42,986 nucleotides of DNA from an uncultured Eggerthella sp. (GCA_958431815.1 CAUASB010000012.1:1-42986); one strand, 5' to 3'. Numbered from the stretch's first letter, positions 17,041 through 25,675 are shown. Notes: generated by a model from the sequence alone, not told the origin. Translations and numbers: made by a program.

Positions 17041-18045
17041 TTACTCGGCAGGCCTTTCCTGGTTCACGGTTCGCTCGATTATCCCCGAAACATCCAAACG
17101 CACCGCACGAGCAGCCATAAGCACGCCGTTCATAATGGCGGTTTCGTTGGAAGAGCCATGCCCTACCAGGCAGGCGCCCTTCACGCCGAGGATGGGAGCA
17201 CCGCCGTACGTATCGGCAGACGTGTGGTCCTTCAAGTCGGACAGGCCGCCCTTCATGGCCACCGCGCCGAGCTTGGTGGCAAGGTTGGCCATCATGATCT
17301 TCTTCATCTCGCCGAAGAGCATCTTGGTAACGCCTTCGATGGTTTTAAGGCACACATTGCCCGTGAAGCCGTCGGTAACGAACACGTCGAACTTGCCCGT
17401 GAGGATGTCGCAGCCTTCGCCGTTGCCAGCAAACTCGGGAACCTGTTCCTTCAGCAGGGCGAACGTTTCCTGCGCCATCTTAGAACCCTTGGTATCTTCC
17501 GAACCAATGTTCAAAAGCGCCACTTTAGGCTCTGCGATGCCGATAACCTGGCGGGCATAGGTGGTGGCCATCTGCGCGAACTGCACCAAATACGCAGGCT
17601 TGCAGTCGGCATTCGCTCCCACATCGCACATAACGACGGGCTTCACGGGAGACGGGATAATGGTGCACAGGGCAGGACGGGAAACGCCTTTGATGCGCCC
17701 TACCACGAGCGTCGCGGCAGCAAGGCAAGCACCGGTAGAGCCAGCAGAGAAGAAGCCCTGGGCCTTCCCCTCTTTAACCAGACGGTTGCCCACAACAAGG
17801 CTCGAGTCCTTCTTCTTGCGCACCGCATTGGCAGGGTGCTCATCCATGGCAATTTCCTGGGTGGTTGCCTGGGCGTGAACTCGCTCATGCTTCTGCGCGA
17901 ACGGCTCAACGACATCGGCTGGCCCGCAGGCGATAACCTCAAGCTCAGAATCGGCTTGAAGCGCTTTTTCGATGCCGGGAAGTACAACCTTGGGTCCGAA
18001 ATCGCCGCCTAATACGTCTACGGCGATAACAACGCGCTGTGCCAT
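17041..18045 (-). CDS. plsX: Phosphate acyltransferase PlsX
   Basis: PlsX converts acyl-ACP and phosphate to acyl-phosphate, the first committed step of phospholipid synthesis with PlsY. The 334 residues contain the N-terminal motif IAVDVLGGDFGPKVVLPG (a variant of the usual DAMGGDNAP), DSSLVVGNRLVKEG and the C-terminal GGAPILGVKGACLVGHGSS. I chose the ATG at 18045 with AAGGAG seven bases upstream; a longer frame would add 15 residues that do not resemble the family. The rpmF terminator and a promoter-like sequence lie upstream, so plsX probably starts its own transcript, leading into rnc, smc, ftsY and ffh. Confidence 0.94.
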   Translation of the reverse strand: MAQRVVIAVDVLGGDFGPKVVLPGIEKALQADSELEVIACGPADVVEPFAQKHERVHAQATTQEIAMDEHPANAVRKKKDSSLVVGNRLVKEGKAQGFFSAGSTGACLAAATLVVGRIKGVSRPALCTIIPSPVKPVVMCDVGANADCKPAYLVQFAQMATTYARQVIGIAEPKVALLNIGSEDTKGSKMAQETFALLKEQVPEFAGNGEGCDILTGKFDVFVTDGFTGNVCLKTIEGVTKMLFGEMKKIMMANLATKLGAVAMKGGLSDLKDHTSADTYGGAPILGVKGACLVGHGSSNETAIMNGVLMAARAVRLDVSGIIERTVNQERPAE

Positions 18046-18085
18046 TGTGTCTCCTTGCTGCTTGTGGGCTCTTACGTCCGTTTGA

Positions 18086-18113
18086 TGCATAGGCGCCCAA
18101 GGCGCACTATCAA
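18086..18113 (-). promoter_or_regulatory. Candidate plsX promoter
   Basis: On the minus strand TTGATA and TATGCA are separated by 16 bases, placed just after the rpmF terminator and about 40 bases before plsX. The spacer contains a GGCGC inverted repeat (GCGCC-TTG-GGCGC) that could be an operator. Confidence 0.5.
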
Positions 18114-18120
18114 TCCATAC

Positions 18121-18149
18121 AAAAATCCCCCGGACGAATCCGGGGGATT
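18121..18149 (-). terminator. Intrinsic terminator of rpmF
   Basis: On the minus strand a perfect 11-bp stem, AATCCCCCGGA and TCCGGGGGATT around the loop TTCG, is followed by TTTG. It lies 23 bases past the rpmF stop codon. Confidence 0.9.
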
Positions 18150-18172
18150 CCTTTACACGTTAATGGCGTGCA

Positions 18173-18352
18173 TTAAGCGGTCTGGATAACCTCGCGATCG
18201 CGATAGTAGCCGCAATTGGGGCATACGCGATGAGGAAGCTTTACTTCACCGCACTGAGGGCACACAGAACGGGAAGGCGAAGCGATCTTATCGTTTTCGC
18301 TCCTGCGTGCGTGGGTACGAGCACGACCGGTCTTACGCTTTGGCACTGCCAT
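18173..18352 (-). CDS. rpmF: 50S ribosomal protein L32
   Basis: This 59-residue ribosomal protein is encoded entirely in a short frame on the minus strand and reads MAVPKRKTGRARTHARR at the start. It keeps a zinc ribbon with CPQC at 31-34 and CPNC at 44-47, the zinc-containing form of L32. GAAGGAG lies seven bases before the ATG. It follows the DUF177 gene by 112 bases, has its own promoter-like sequence at 18410-18438 and is ended by the terminator at 18121-18149. The usual DUF177-rpmF-plsX order is kept. Confidence 0.95.
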   Translation of the reverse strand: MAVPKRKTGRARTHARRSENDKIASPSRSVCPQCGEVKLPHRVCPNCGYYRDREVIQTA

Positions 18353-18409
18353 GATTAAACTCCTTCTATGCTGCAGGTAAACCTGAAGATTCTAATTACG
18401 CGAAAAAGT

Positions 18410-18438
18410 ATCCTAGCAAAGGCATTCGCAAGAATCAA
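18410..18438 (-). promoter_or_regulatory. rpmF promoter
   Basis: On the minus strand TTGATT and TAGGAT are separated by exactly 17 bases, with TGC forming an extended -10. It lies in the gap between DUF177 and rpmF and would start transcription about 50 bases before the rpmF ATG. A palindrome CAGGTTTACCTG (18374-18385) lies in the resulting leader. Confidence 0.6.
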
Positions 18439-18464
18439 GGGCAAACCTTTATGAATTAGAAAAA

Positions 18465-19013
18465 CTATTCCTCAAACTTGATATTGCGCAGTACGGCAAA
18501 AGGATTCGGATGGAATTCATCTTCCTCTTCATCCGATTTATCGCACGTGCATTCTTCCTTGTTGAGGTTTGCGCCACAGCCGGCGCAAAGGCCCTTGCAC
18601 TCATCGTCGCACAACGGCGTATGCGGCAACTCGAGCGAAAGAGCGGCAACGAGCAACGGCGAAAGATCGATGATATGGTCTTCGCCAAGAAGCTCGTACT
18701 CTTCCTTTTCTTCGTCAGTAAGCTCTACTTCAGAATCAGGGATAAGGAAATACCCTTCCACTTCGCCCTCAAGGCGGTATTCCGCAGGTTCAAGGCAGCG
18801 AACGCAGCTTGTGCAGGCATCGCCCGAAACAATGCCGGTAACCAGCAGCGCCCCACCCGTGTTGGAAACGGTAACGTCCCAAGAAAGCGGATGCTCGAAC
18901 GTGTACGTGTCAACACCCTGAACCAATTCGGGCAATTCGTAAGTGCCCTGAAAAGACAAGCTTTCCGCCGGAGCGAAAAGCTGGGCAGGAACCTCAATAC
19001 GTGGAGATTCCAT
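18465..19013 (-). CDS. DUF177 (YceD-family) protein
   Basis: DUF177 proteins are encoded next to rpmF in most bacteria and have been linked to 23S rRNA metabolism in E. coli and plants; the exact role is unsettled. The 182-residue product has the family's central SGDACTSCVRCLEPAEYRLEG-type segment (three Cys), the conserved stretch IDLSPLLVAALSLELP and a CDDECKGLCAGCG motif near the C-terminus, probably a metal site. The TAATG overlap of its ATG with the upstream coiled-coil gene's stop indicates coupled translation. Confidence 0.9.
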   Translation of the reverse strand: MESPRIEVPAQLFAPAESLSFQGTYELPELVQGVDTYTFEHPLSWDVTVSNTGGALLVTGIVSGDACTSCVRCLEPAEYRLEGEVEGYFLIPDSEVELTDEEKEEYELLGEDHIIDLSPLLVAALSLELPHTPLCDDECKGLCAGCGANLNKEECTCDKSDEEEDEFHPNPFAVLRNIKFEE

Positions 19014-19486
19014 TAGCGTCCCGAATTAATGGAATTGGCGTTAAGGCGATCACGGCAGCGGCGCACGCTGTTCAGGGCCGTATCAAGGCTCTGCTCAACA
19101 TGGCTGAATACCTCGTCGGCAAAGTCTTCGGCGCCGGCGCGGGTTTCACGCTCGAGCTCGCGAGCCTCCGCCAAGATGGTGTCGGCCTGCTGCTGGGAAA
19201 TGCGAACGATTTCCTGTTCGCTGGCAATCGTAATGGCCTGGCTGCGTGCGTCTTCGATCAGGCGGCTTGCCTGGGCTTCTGCTTCGTCAAGCAGGGCCTG
19301 ACGCTCACGGATAACCTGACGAGCCTGAGCGAATTCGCTGGGAAACGTATCGCGGATCTCGTCCAAGATCTCAAATGCAGCCTGAGCATCAACCTGCCTA
19401 AACCCGTTCTTACCGAAAGCGGGCTTAGCATCCTCGATGAGCATGGAAAGCTCTTCGATGAGATTCAATACTCCTGTTTCGTCCAT
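19013..19486 (-). CDS. DivIVA/SepIVA-like coiled-coil protein
   Basis: The 157-residue product starts MDETGVLNLIEELSMLIEDA and is almost entirely predicted coiled coil, rich in Glu, Ala, Arg and Gln (about 45-140). This matches short DivIVA-like proteins such as mycobacterial SepIVA, which lies next to the same DUF177/rnc neighbourhood and is needed for division and polar growth. The assignment rests on composition and position, not a clear motif; an ATP synthase b-like stalk protein is the alternative. I chose the ATG at 19486 because GGAAGG lies six bases upstream; the longer frame has a cysteine-rich start with no such site. Confidence 0.6.
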   Translation of the reverse strand: MDETGVLNLIEELSMLIEDAKPAFGKNGFRQVDAQAAFEILDEIRDTFPSEFAQARQVIRERQALLDEAEAQASRLIEDARSQAITIASEQEIVRISQQQADTILAEARELERETRAGAEDFADEVFSHVEQSLDTALNSVRRCRDRLNANSINSGR

Positions 19487-19568
19487 ATACATCCTTCCGA
19501 AATCGCGCACGCAAAACAGCATACAACGACATAATTGCAACTAAATAGTTTACGTCAGTGAAGCTAGT

Positions 19569-19597
19569 AGTGTAGCAAAAAGCATCGATATGCGAAA
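19569..19597 (-). promoter_or_regulatory. Candidate promoter of the SepIVA-like gene
   Basis: On the minus strand TTTCGC and TACACT are separated by 17 bases, with TGC before the -10. The -35 is weak. Just upstream, overlapping its edge, a small stem (19595-19614, followed by six T residues) could be a weak terminator for coaD. Confidence 0.4.
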
Positions 19598-19624
19598 AAA
19601 CGCCACAACGTGACGGCGAAACCG

Positions 19625-20134
19625 TTATTCCGCCTTGCCCTCTGCCGCCTTGTAGGCGTCGGCAAAGTACTCGCGAAGCGCCCTTTCGACGCAGGGAGGA
19701 ACAAACCCCGTAACGATTCCGCCCATCGAAGCCATCTCGCGGATGATGGAAGAGGAAAGGTACATGAACTTGGGAGGCGACATGATGAAGAACGTTTCCA
19801 AATCGTGGCTCAACTCGTAGTTCAGCGCCGTCATTTGGAACTCGTACTCGAAGTCGGTAATAGCGCGCAGACCCTTTACCACGACGTGGGCATCAAGCTG
19901 ATGGACGGTATCGACCAGCAAGCCCTCGAAGCTGATAACGCGCACATTGGGAAGGTCGGCAACTGCCTCTTCCACCAGGCTGACGCGGGTTTTCAGGTCG
20001 AAGATGGGGCTCTTCTTCGCCGACTTGGCAACAGCCACCACCACTTCATCGAATATCTGCGCAGCGCGAGAAATAACATCGAAATGTCCTGCGGTAATGG
20101 GATCGAATGTACCCGGTACAACCGCTCGTTTCAT
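19625..20134 (-). CDS. coaD: Phosphopantetheine adenylyltransferase
   Basis: CoaD transfers AMP from ATP to 4'-phosphopantetheine, the penultimate step of coenzyme A synthesis. The 169-residue protein has the nucleotidyltransferase motif PGTFDPITAGH at 7-17 and the late signature YLSSSIIREMASMGG. The central VVKGLRAITDFEYEFQM is a family hallmark. Its ATG shares one base with the rsmD stop (TAATG-type overlap), showing coupling in the recG-rsmD-coaD operon. A mild extra C-terminal tail (KAAEGKAE) is present. Confidence 0.96.
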   Translation of the reverse strand: MKRAVVPGTFDPITAGHFDVISRAAQIFDEVVVAVAKSAKKSPIFDLKTRVSLVEEAVADLPNVRVISFEGLLVDTVHQLDAHVVVKGLRAITDFEYEFQMTALNYELSHDLETFFIMSPPKFMYLSSSIIREMASMGGIVTGFVPPCVERALREYFADAYKAAEGKAE

Positions 20135-20709
20135 TATGCTTCCTTCCTGAGGGTTACCAGCGAGGTGCCACCGTAGTCCTTAACGGAGACCACCGTGTAT
20201 TCTAACGCATCGCATGCCTGCTCAACGTCCTGTTTATCCTTTTTGTCATGCTCATACACCACCAAAGCGCCAGGGGCAATCCTGCCCGCCTCGTCAAGGT
20301 CGCGCACCAGGCCCAGCACCTTTTCCGCCTCAAAGGCATACGGCGGATCCAAGAACACCAAGTCGAAAGCACGGCCACGCACCTGCGGCAGCGTGAAGGT
20401 ATCACCGCGACGAAGCGAGAAGCGCCCGCGCGGAACCTTCAGGGAAGCGATGTTGCCCTCGACGATGCGAGCTGCCTCCCTGCCCTGCTCGCAGAACTGC
20501 ACGAATGCCGCGCCACGGCTTAGGGTTTCAAGCCCCAAAGCGCCCGATCCGGCAAAGGCATCGAGCACGCACGCGCCCTCTAGAGTGCCGCGCGCGCTTA
20601 CCAACGAGCTCATCAGCGCCTCGCGGACGCGGTCGGTGGTGGGACGCGTTGCATCGCCCTTCAGGGAACGCAAAGGGCGCCCGCGGTACTCTCCTGCTAT
20701 GATCCTCAT
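20134..20709 (-). CDS. rsmD: 16S rRNA (guanine966-N2)-methyltransferase RsmD
   Basis: RsmD methylates G966 of 16S rRNA using S-adenosylmethionine. The 191-residue product begins MRIIAGEYRGRPL, has the SAM-binding DAFAGSGALGLETLSRGA and the catalytic motif FLDPPY. The ATG at 20709 has GAGGAA upstream and overlaps the recG stop as ATGA; a longer frame would add 23 unrelated residues from the end of recG. The coaD gene follows with a one-base overlap, a gene pair conserved in many bacteria. Confidence 0.95.
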   Translation of the reverse strand: MRIIAGEYRGRPLRSLKGDATRPTTDRVREALMSSLVSARGTLEGACVLDAFAGSGALGLETLSRGAAFVQFCEQGREAARIVEGNIASLKVPRGRFSLRRGDTFTLPQVRGRAFDLVFLDPPYAFEAEKVLGLVRDLDEAGRIAPGALVVYEHDKKDKQDVEQACDALEYTVVSVKDYGGTSLVTLRKEA

Positions 20710-22922
20710 CGATTCCTCATTTCCTGAATAGTGGCCAGCTCCTGCATAACCACGCAACGTTCGTCTTCGGTTGCCCAATCGGCTTCACGGATGCTGCGGG
20801 CATCGGCGTAAGCAGCTTCGATCACTGCTTTATCTCGCACGACGTTCACTAGCTTCAAAGGTGAGTGGCCATGCTGCCGGTCCCCGAAGATATCGCCCTC
20901 GCGACGCAACGATAAGTCCATTTCCGACAAGGCGAACCCATCTTCGGTCTTTTCCATGACACGCAATCGCGAAAGTGCTTCAGGGGCTCGCGAGCGCGAT
21001 ACCAGAAACACCCGGCCCGACAGCTTGCCACGCCCGACGCGACCGCGGAGCTGGTGCAGCTGCGCCAAGCCGAAACGGTCGGCATCCTCAATTATCATTA
21101 CGGTGGCATTCGGCACGTCTACGCCTACCTCTACCACCGTGGTGGAAACCAGCACATCCACTTCCCCATCGCGGAACTTCCGCATCACCTCGTCTTTTTC
21201 GCGAGGCGCCATTTTACCGTGTAAAAGGGCAACACGCGCCTGCGGAACGATTTGGCTTGAGAGGATTTCGGCGTGCTTGGTTGCCGCCGAAAGGGTGTTC
21301 CCCACTTCGTCGTGTTCGATGCCCCATTCAATGGCAGCATACTCGATGGATCCAGCCACATCTTCCTCGTGTTTCTCGGCATCAGGCTTCGGCAGGTCAA
21401 CACCGATAAGCGGACAGATAACGTAGGCCTGCTCGCCGCGCCCAAGTGCCTCGCGAAGGGCATCGTAGGCAATGCCCTCTTCAGTGAAATGGCATACCTT
21501 GGTGCTTCTGCCACCCTGTTTTGCAGGAGGTTTATGCAGGTAACTCAGCGAAAGGCCGCCATAACGGGCAAGCGCAAGGGAGCGCGGAATGGGGGTTGCT
21601 GTCATGGACAGCACATCGGCCCCCGGTGCCTTTCCGATAAGCGCTTCTCGTTGCTCAACGCCAAAACGCTGCTGCTCGTCGATGCATACCAAAGAGCATT
21701 TGCACGGCACAACCGCATCCTGAATCAGCACATGGGTGCCGAACAGGACTTGGATCTCCCCTTTGTTGAACCGGGCTATTGCCTGCTCTTTTTCCTCTTG
21801 CGGCGTTTGACCCATTACCGTTGCCCACGATACATTGCACGCATCGAGAATGGGACCGATAGAAAGGCCGTATTGGGAAACTAGCACTTCCGTGGGACCC
21901 ATAAGCATGGCTTGGTTTCCCGATTTCGCAGCACAAACCAAAGCGAAAGCGGCGACTACGGTTTTACCGGTGCCCACATCGCCCAACAGCAAATGGTTCA
22001 TCGGATACGATGCCGCCATGCGCGCAAGGATGTCAGCCACCGCTGCATCTTGGTCGGCGGTCAGCGTAAAGGGCAGGCAGCTTTGAATCTGCTCTATTTC
22101 GGCTTCCGAGAGGGCTTGCACAAAGGGCGTATGCTGGGCGGCGCGACGGCGCTCTTGCTCGACCAGCTCCAATTCCAGGAAGAACAATTCCTCGTAGCGC
22201 AAACGACGCTTGGCCTGATGGCAATCTTCCATTGAAAAGGGCTGATGAACCCCGCGAAATGCCTCAAAACGGGAATAGAGCCGATATTTTCGGCGCAGCG
22301 CCAGAGGAAGCGGATCGTATGCCCCCTGCACCTGGGAAAGCGCGTTTCCGATGATTCTTTTCATCATGGTGCGGGAAATCTTAGCCGTTGCAGGGTGAAT
22401 GGGCAGCACCATCCCCTGCACCTCTTCACCCGATTCGTGCTTTTCGATAAGCGGATTGGTCATGCGCTTGAAGCCGTAGGAAAACTCGACTTTGCCGGAA
22501 ACGGTAACCACATCACCCTTGCGAAGCTTTTCGGAAAGCCAGGGTTGATTGAAGCACGCAGCAATGATAAGACCGGTTTCGTCCACCAGGGAAACCTCGG
22601 TTAGCGTGAGCTTCTGGCGAATCTTCTTCAGCTTCACCTCGTACACCTGGGCAGCAAGGGTGCATTGCATGCCAATCTGAGCGCTTTCGGCGGTAACCAC
22701 TTTCGACATGTCAACATAACGCAACGGATAGCTCTGCAATAGGTCGCGTACGGTGCGAACGCCCATGGCATCATGCAGGATCTGAGCACGAGCAGGGCTT
22801 ACCAACTTCACAGAGGAAACCGGCGAATCAAGCGCCAAGGTAGCATGAAGGCGGTCGAGGCTTGCGCCCCGAACCGCCTTCGAAGAATCAGATGTTGCAT
22901 TCGCAGACACGAATCCCTGCAC
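20706..22922 (-). CDS. recG: ATP-dependent DNA helicase RecG
   Basis: RecG reverses stalled replication forks and processes branched DNA. The 738-residue protein has an N-terminal wedge domain (about 35-250, an OB-fold with KLTLTEVSLVDETG), the helicase motif I GDVGTGKTVVA, a DEQQ box in place of DExH (CIDEQQRFGVEQR), then SMTATPIPRSLA and the C-terminal motifs VVEVGVDVPNA and QLRGRVGRG. The GTG at 22922 is the annotated start but has no ribosome-binding site; another GTG 12 bases later follows AGGGA, so the true start is uncertain by a few residues. It lies 11 bases after fakA and overlaps rsmD. Confidence 0.96.
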   Translation of the reverse strand: MQGFVSANATSDSSKAVRGASLDRLHATLALDSPVSSVKLVSPARAQILHDAMGVRTVRDLLQSYPLRYVDMSKVVTAESAQIGMQCTLAAQVYEVKLKKIRQKLTLTEVSLVDETGLIIAACFNQPWLSEKLRKGDVVTVSGKVEFSYGFKRMTNPLIEKHESGEEVQGMVLPIHPATAKISRTMMKRIIGNALSQVQGAYDPLPLALRRKYRLYSRFEAFRGVHQPFSMEDCHQAKRRLRYEELFFLELELVEQERRRAAQHTPFVQALSEAEIEQIQSCLPFTLTADQDAAVADILARMAASYPMNHLLLGDVGTGKTVVAAFALVCAAKSGNQAMLMGPTEVLVSQYGLSIGPILDACNVSWATVMGQTPQEEKEQAIARFNKGEIQVLFGTHVLIQDAVVPCKCSLVCIDEQQRFGVEQREALIGKAPGADVLSMTATPIPRSLALARYGGLSLSYLHKPPAKQGGRSTKVCHFTEEGIAYDALREALGRGEQAYVICPLIGVDLPKPDAEKHEEDVAGSIEYAAIEWGIEHDEVGNTLSAATKHAEILSSQIVPQARVALLHGKMAPREKDEVMRKFRDGEVDVLVSTTVVEVGVDVPNATVMIIEDADRFGLAQLHQLRGRVGRGKLSGRVFLVSRSRAPEALSRLRVMEKTEDGFALSEMDLSLRREGDIFGDRQHGHSPLKLVNVVRDKAVIEAAYADARSIREADWATEDERCVVMQELATIQEMRNR

Positions 22923-22933
22923 CTGACAAGTGT

Positions 22934-24562
22934 TTATTCAACAGAAAGAACGATAGGATACAGCGGCTGCTCGCCACGATGGGAATCGATTTCGAGATCC
23001 TCGAACTCTTCCTCAATACGAGCCAGAAGCGCTTCAAACTCTTCGTCAGAGTAGTCCTCGCCAGCAAGGATGGTAAGCGTATCGGCATCTTCAGCGTCCA
23101 TCACCTGAAGAACGCGAATGGTTGCATCCTCAATAGAGTCGGACACTACCTCGAGCTCGCCGTCGGCAATGCCGATAACGTCGCCGTCGTGGATGGGGTT
23201 GCCATGCACGTCCTTGGAATCCTTGATAGCGCGAGTGATTTCGCCCGTTTTAACGTCTTCGCATGCCTCGGTCATGGCCTCGACGTTTTCCTCCAGGCTT
23301 GCTTCCTCGTCGAAGGCGAACAGCGCGGAGAATGCCTCGGGGACGCTCTTGGTGGCTACCACGGCGCAGGGCTTCTCGGAAACCTGGGCGCACGACTGCG
23401 ATGCCATGATGATGTTGCTGTTGTTGGGCAGGATGATGACGGAATCAGCGTTTACGGCGTTAACTGCATCGAGCAGTTCCTTTGTGGAAGGATTCATGGT
23501 CTGACCACCGGAAACTACGTAGTCAACACCAAGGCTCTCGAGAATAGCGGCGTTGCCGGAGCCAGCTGCTACGGCAACAAAGCCGATGGCCTTGTGGGCC
23601 GCTTCCTGTTCAGCCTCGAGCTTTTCGGTGCGCTCTTCGCTCTGGAGCTTCATGTTGTGGATGAATACCTCGAAGATCTCGCCGCGCTCCAGGAAGTACG
23701 CCAGAACCTTATCGGGCGTGTTGGAGTGAACGTGAACCTTGAACTTGGGCGTGCTGCCTACGCACAGCTCGCAATCGCCCATGGTTTGAAGGAAGTCAAG
23801 TGCCTCTTCAGGGTCGAGCGTATCGGAGTTCACCAGGAACTCGTTGCAGTATTTGTACTTGGAGCCTTCCCAGTCGTTGATCTGCTCGATTTCGACCTTA
23901 GGGGCTGCCGTGCGGGCGAATGCCAGCTCGTCGACCATAGCCTCAGCGCGGCCCGTGAGGGATGCAACGAAAGAATCGAAGAAGATGGCAATGCCGAAAC
24001 CGCCAGCGTCAACCACACCGTTTTCCTTCAGCACGGGAAGGAGCTCGGGCGTACGCTGAACGGAAGCATAGGCTTCGCCCACGATGAACTGCAGGCCCTC
24101 GTCAAGCTCCATCTTCTTCTTGCGCGCCTTGTGAGCTGCAGCAGCAGTATCACGCAAAACGGTGAGGATGGTGCCTTCCACTGGCTTGCGCACCGCATTG
24201 AAGGCAACCTCTACTGCGCGAGCAAACGCATCGTCAACCGCGACAAGATCGAATTCCTCGTGATCGGCAATGCCCTCGCACAAACCGCGCATGATCTGGG
24301 ACGAAATAACGCCCGAATTGCCGCGAGCGCCCATCAGGGCACCGGTGGTGATAGCACGACGGCGATCTTCCTCGGACGCGCCGATGGGGAGCTTGGCAAG
24401 GTTTTCAACAACCATAGCCAGCGTAAGGGACATATTGGTGCCGGTATCACCGTCAGGAACGGGGAAAACGTTCAGACGATTGATTTCATCCTTACGAGCC
24501 TCCAACGCCTTCGCTGCAGCAGCAATGGCATTGACGATGTCGTTAGATGTGTAATTGCTCAT
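22934..24562 (-). CDS. FakA-like (YloV) DAK2-domain fatty-acid kinase
   Basis: FakA proteins phosphorylate fatty acids held by FakB carrier proteins, feeding exogenous fatty acids into acyl-phosphate and thus PlsX/PlsY. The 542-residue product has the DhaL-type kinase domain at the N-terminus with NVFPVPDGDTGTNM at 31-44 and GARGNSGVISSQ near 78, and the C-terminal DegV-related half. No fakB is present in the window. GAGGAG lies 12 bases before the ATG. The Asp23-family gene just upstream and recG downstream repeat the yloU-yloV-recG order of Firmicutes. plsX is 5 kb downstream. Confidence 0.88.
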   Translation of the reverse strand: MSNYTSNDIVNAIAAAAKALEARKDEINRLNVFPVPDGDTGTNMSLTLAMVVENLAKLPIGASEEDRRRAITTGALMGARGNSGVISSQIMRGLCEGIADHEEFDLVAVDDAFARAVEVAFNAVRKPVEGTILTVLRDTAAAAHKARKKKMELDEGLQFIVGEAYASVQRTPELLPVLKENGVVDAGGFGIAIFFDSFVASLTGRAEAMVDELAFARTAAPKVEIEQINDWEGSKYKYCNEFLVNSDTLDPEEALDFLQTMGDCELCVGSTPKFKVHVHSNTPDKVLAYFLERGEIFEVFIHNMKLQSEERTEKLEAEQEAAHKAIGFVAVAAGSGNAAILESLGVDYVVSGGQTMNPSTKELLDAVNAVNADSVIILPNNSNIIMASQSCAQVSEKPCAVVATKSVPEAFSALFAFDEEASLEENVEAMTEACEDVKTGEITRAIKDSKDVHGNPIHDGDVIGIADGELEVVSDSIEDATIRVLQVMDAEDADTLTILAGEDYSDEEFEALLARIEEEFEDLEIDSHRGEQPLYPIVLSVE

Positions 24563-24607
24563 AGTAAAGTTGTACTCCTCTAATGACCTATCACTTGCGT
24601 GCGCGTG

Positions 24608-24952
24608 CTAGCGAACCTTGATTCCCTGAACGTGAACCTCGACGCCCTTGAGCGGCGTGCGGACGAATTCCTTCAGAGCGAACGATACCTGCTCGGCAAG
24701 GTTGGTAGACACTGCGTTGATGTTCACGCCGTGCTCCAAGATAACGTACAGGCTTACCGTGGTGCCCTCTTCATCAGTGGAAACAACGATACCCCTGCGC
24801 AGACGGGACTGAGGAAGGATCTTAGCCAACCCATCGACGGCATTCGGAGCTGCCATGCCCACAACGCCATAGCATTCCAAAGCCGCATGCCCCGCAACAT
24901 CGGCGATGACATCTTCAGAAACGATGAGGTCTCCTGCGATTTCGTTACCCAT
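24608..24952 (-). CDS. Asp23/Gls24-family envelope stress protein (YloU-like)
   Basis: The 114-residue protein matches the Asp23/Gls24 fold: VSEDVIADVAGHAALECYGVVGMA at the start and YVILEHGVNINAVSTNLAEQV in the middle. Members are small cytoplasmic or membrane-anchored proteins that accumulate under alkaline or envelope stress; no membrane segment is seen here, so it is the soluble YloU type. AAAGGAT lies before the ATG. It is probably the first gene of the asp23-fakA-recG-rsmD-coaD operon. Confidence 0.9.
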   Translation of the reverse strand: MGNEIAGDLIVSEDVIADVAGHAALECYGVVGMAAPNAVDGLAKILPQSRLRRGIVVSTDEEGTTVSLYVILEHGVNINAVSTNLAEQVSFALKEFVRTPLKGVEVHVQGIKVR

Positions 24953-25018
24953 TTATCTATCCTTTCATAGACGCTTTGCCACATGAGCGTGCGCCCAATG
25001 ACGAATGACCAGTTAACC

Positions 25019-25024
25019 AGTATA
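25019..25024 (-). promoter_or_regulatory. Candidate -10 of the asp23 operon
   Basis: TATACT is a near-consensus -10 about 60 bases before the asp23 start, but no -35 hexamer is seen at normal distance. Confidence 0.35.
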
Positions 25025-25197
25025 GCTGATGGGAACTCTGTTCGCCCCTTGACCGGCCTTGCGCACCGAACGTACAAAAATCTTTAGCCAATCGAAGCAT
25101 CTCTGTTCTTTTTCTTGCACAAAGCGCTTGTCCTCTCGTTTTCTGCGGCAAGGAATGCTATCCTTGCTGCTTGATCACCAATCTTCCAAGTTTTCTC

Positions 25198-25226
25198 TTG
25201 GTCGAAGCGCGTCACTGTGATATAGT
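25198..25226 (+). promoter_or_regulatory. rpmB promoter
   Basis: TTGGTC and TATAGT are separated by exactly 17 bases, and TGA before the -10 makes it partly extended. Transcription would start near 25233, about 60 bases before rpmB. Confidence 0.65.
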
Positions 25227-25294
25227 GTTCGGGCTATTGGAAATCAGCGGTATTCAGCCGTATCAAAATACGAAGTAAATGGAGTTGATCAAGA

Positions 25295-25483
25295 ATGTCC
25301 AAAGTATGCGAGATCTGCGGTAAGGCACCTGTTGCTGGTCGTAGCATCAGCCACTCTCATCGCGTAAGCAACCGCACCTTCCGTCCTAACATCCAGAAGA
25401 TCACCATCAAGGTTGACGGCAAGGTAAAGCGCGCAAACGTATGCACCAAGTGCATGAAGGCCGGTAAGGTAGAGCGCGCATAA
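25295..25483 (+). CDS. rpmB: 50S ribosomal protein L28
   Basis: This 62-residue ribosomal protein carries a zinc ribbon with CEIC at 5-8 and CTKC at 50-53, followed by the L28 core VAGRSISHSHRVSNRTFRPN. It is the zinc-containing form. GGAG lies about ten bases before the ATG. It is a single-gene unit on the plus strand with its own promoter and terminator, opposite to the asp23-fakA operon, the classical rpmB/yloU-yloV arrangement. Confidence 0.97.
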   Translation: MSKVCEICGKAPVAGRSISHSHRVSNRTFRPNIQKITIKVDGKVKRANVCTKCMKAGKVERA

Positions 25484-25528
25484 CGTAATCTCCCCTGATT
25501 ACCGAGGGCATCAGCTTCTCAACTTTTT

Positions 25529-25557
25529 AAGCCACCCGTAAGGGTGGCTTTTCTTGG
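25529..25557 (+). terminator. Intrinsic terminator of rpmB
   Basis: AAGCCACCC and GGGTGGCTT form a 9-bp stem around GTAA, followed by TTCTTGG. It lies 46 bases past the stop codon. Confidence 0.85.
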
Positions 25558-25675
25558 TTTGGGGAATATTGCTATATTTCAAAACCCCCTTGGAAAACGT
25601 AAAACGTTGCCGAAGCACCTATTTACCGTTCAGAAAACCTTGACCTCCCTTTTCATATACCGCATACCCTCGCGC
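25558..25675. other. Intergenic gap, nothing recognised
   Basis: Between the rpmB terminator and the terminator of the smpB operon I see no gene. TTGACC at about 25640 has only a weak partner 17 bases on and no gene downstream on that strand. Confidence 0.5.

Larger units (their letters stand above)
24953..25294. other. Divergent intergenic region between asp23 and rpmB
   Basis: These 342 bases carry the promoters for both directions (a TATACT for asp23 near 25019-25024 on the minus strand and the rpmB promoter at 25198-25226). The rest, roughly 25050-25190, shows no gene or obvious repeat. Confidence 0.6.

Noticed and set aside
18353..18464. FapR-type operator near rpmF and plsX
   Set aside because: The palindrome lacks the FapR consensus, and no fapR gene is seen.
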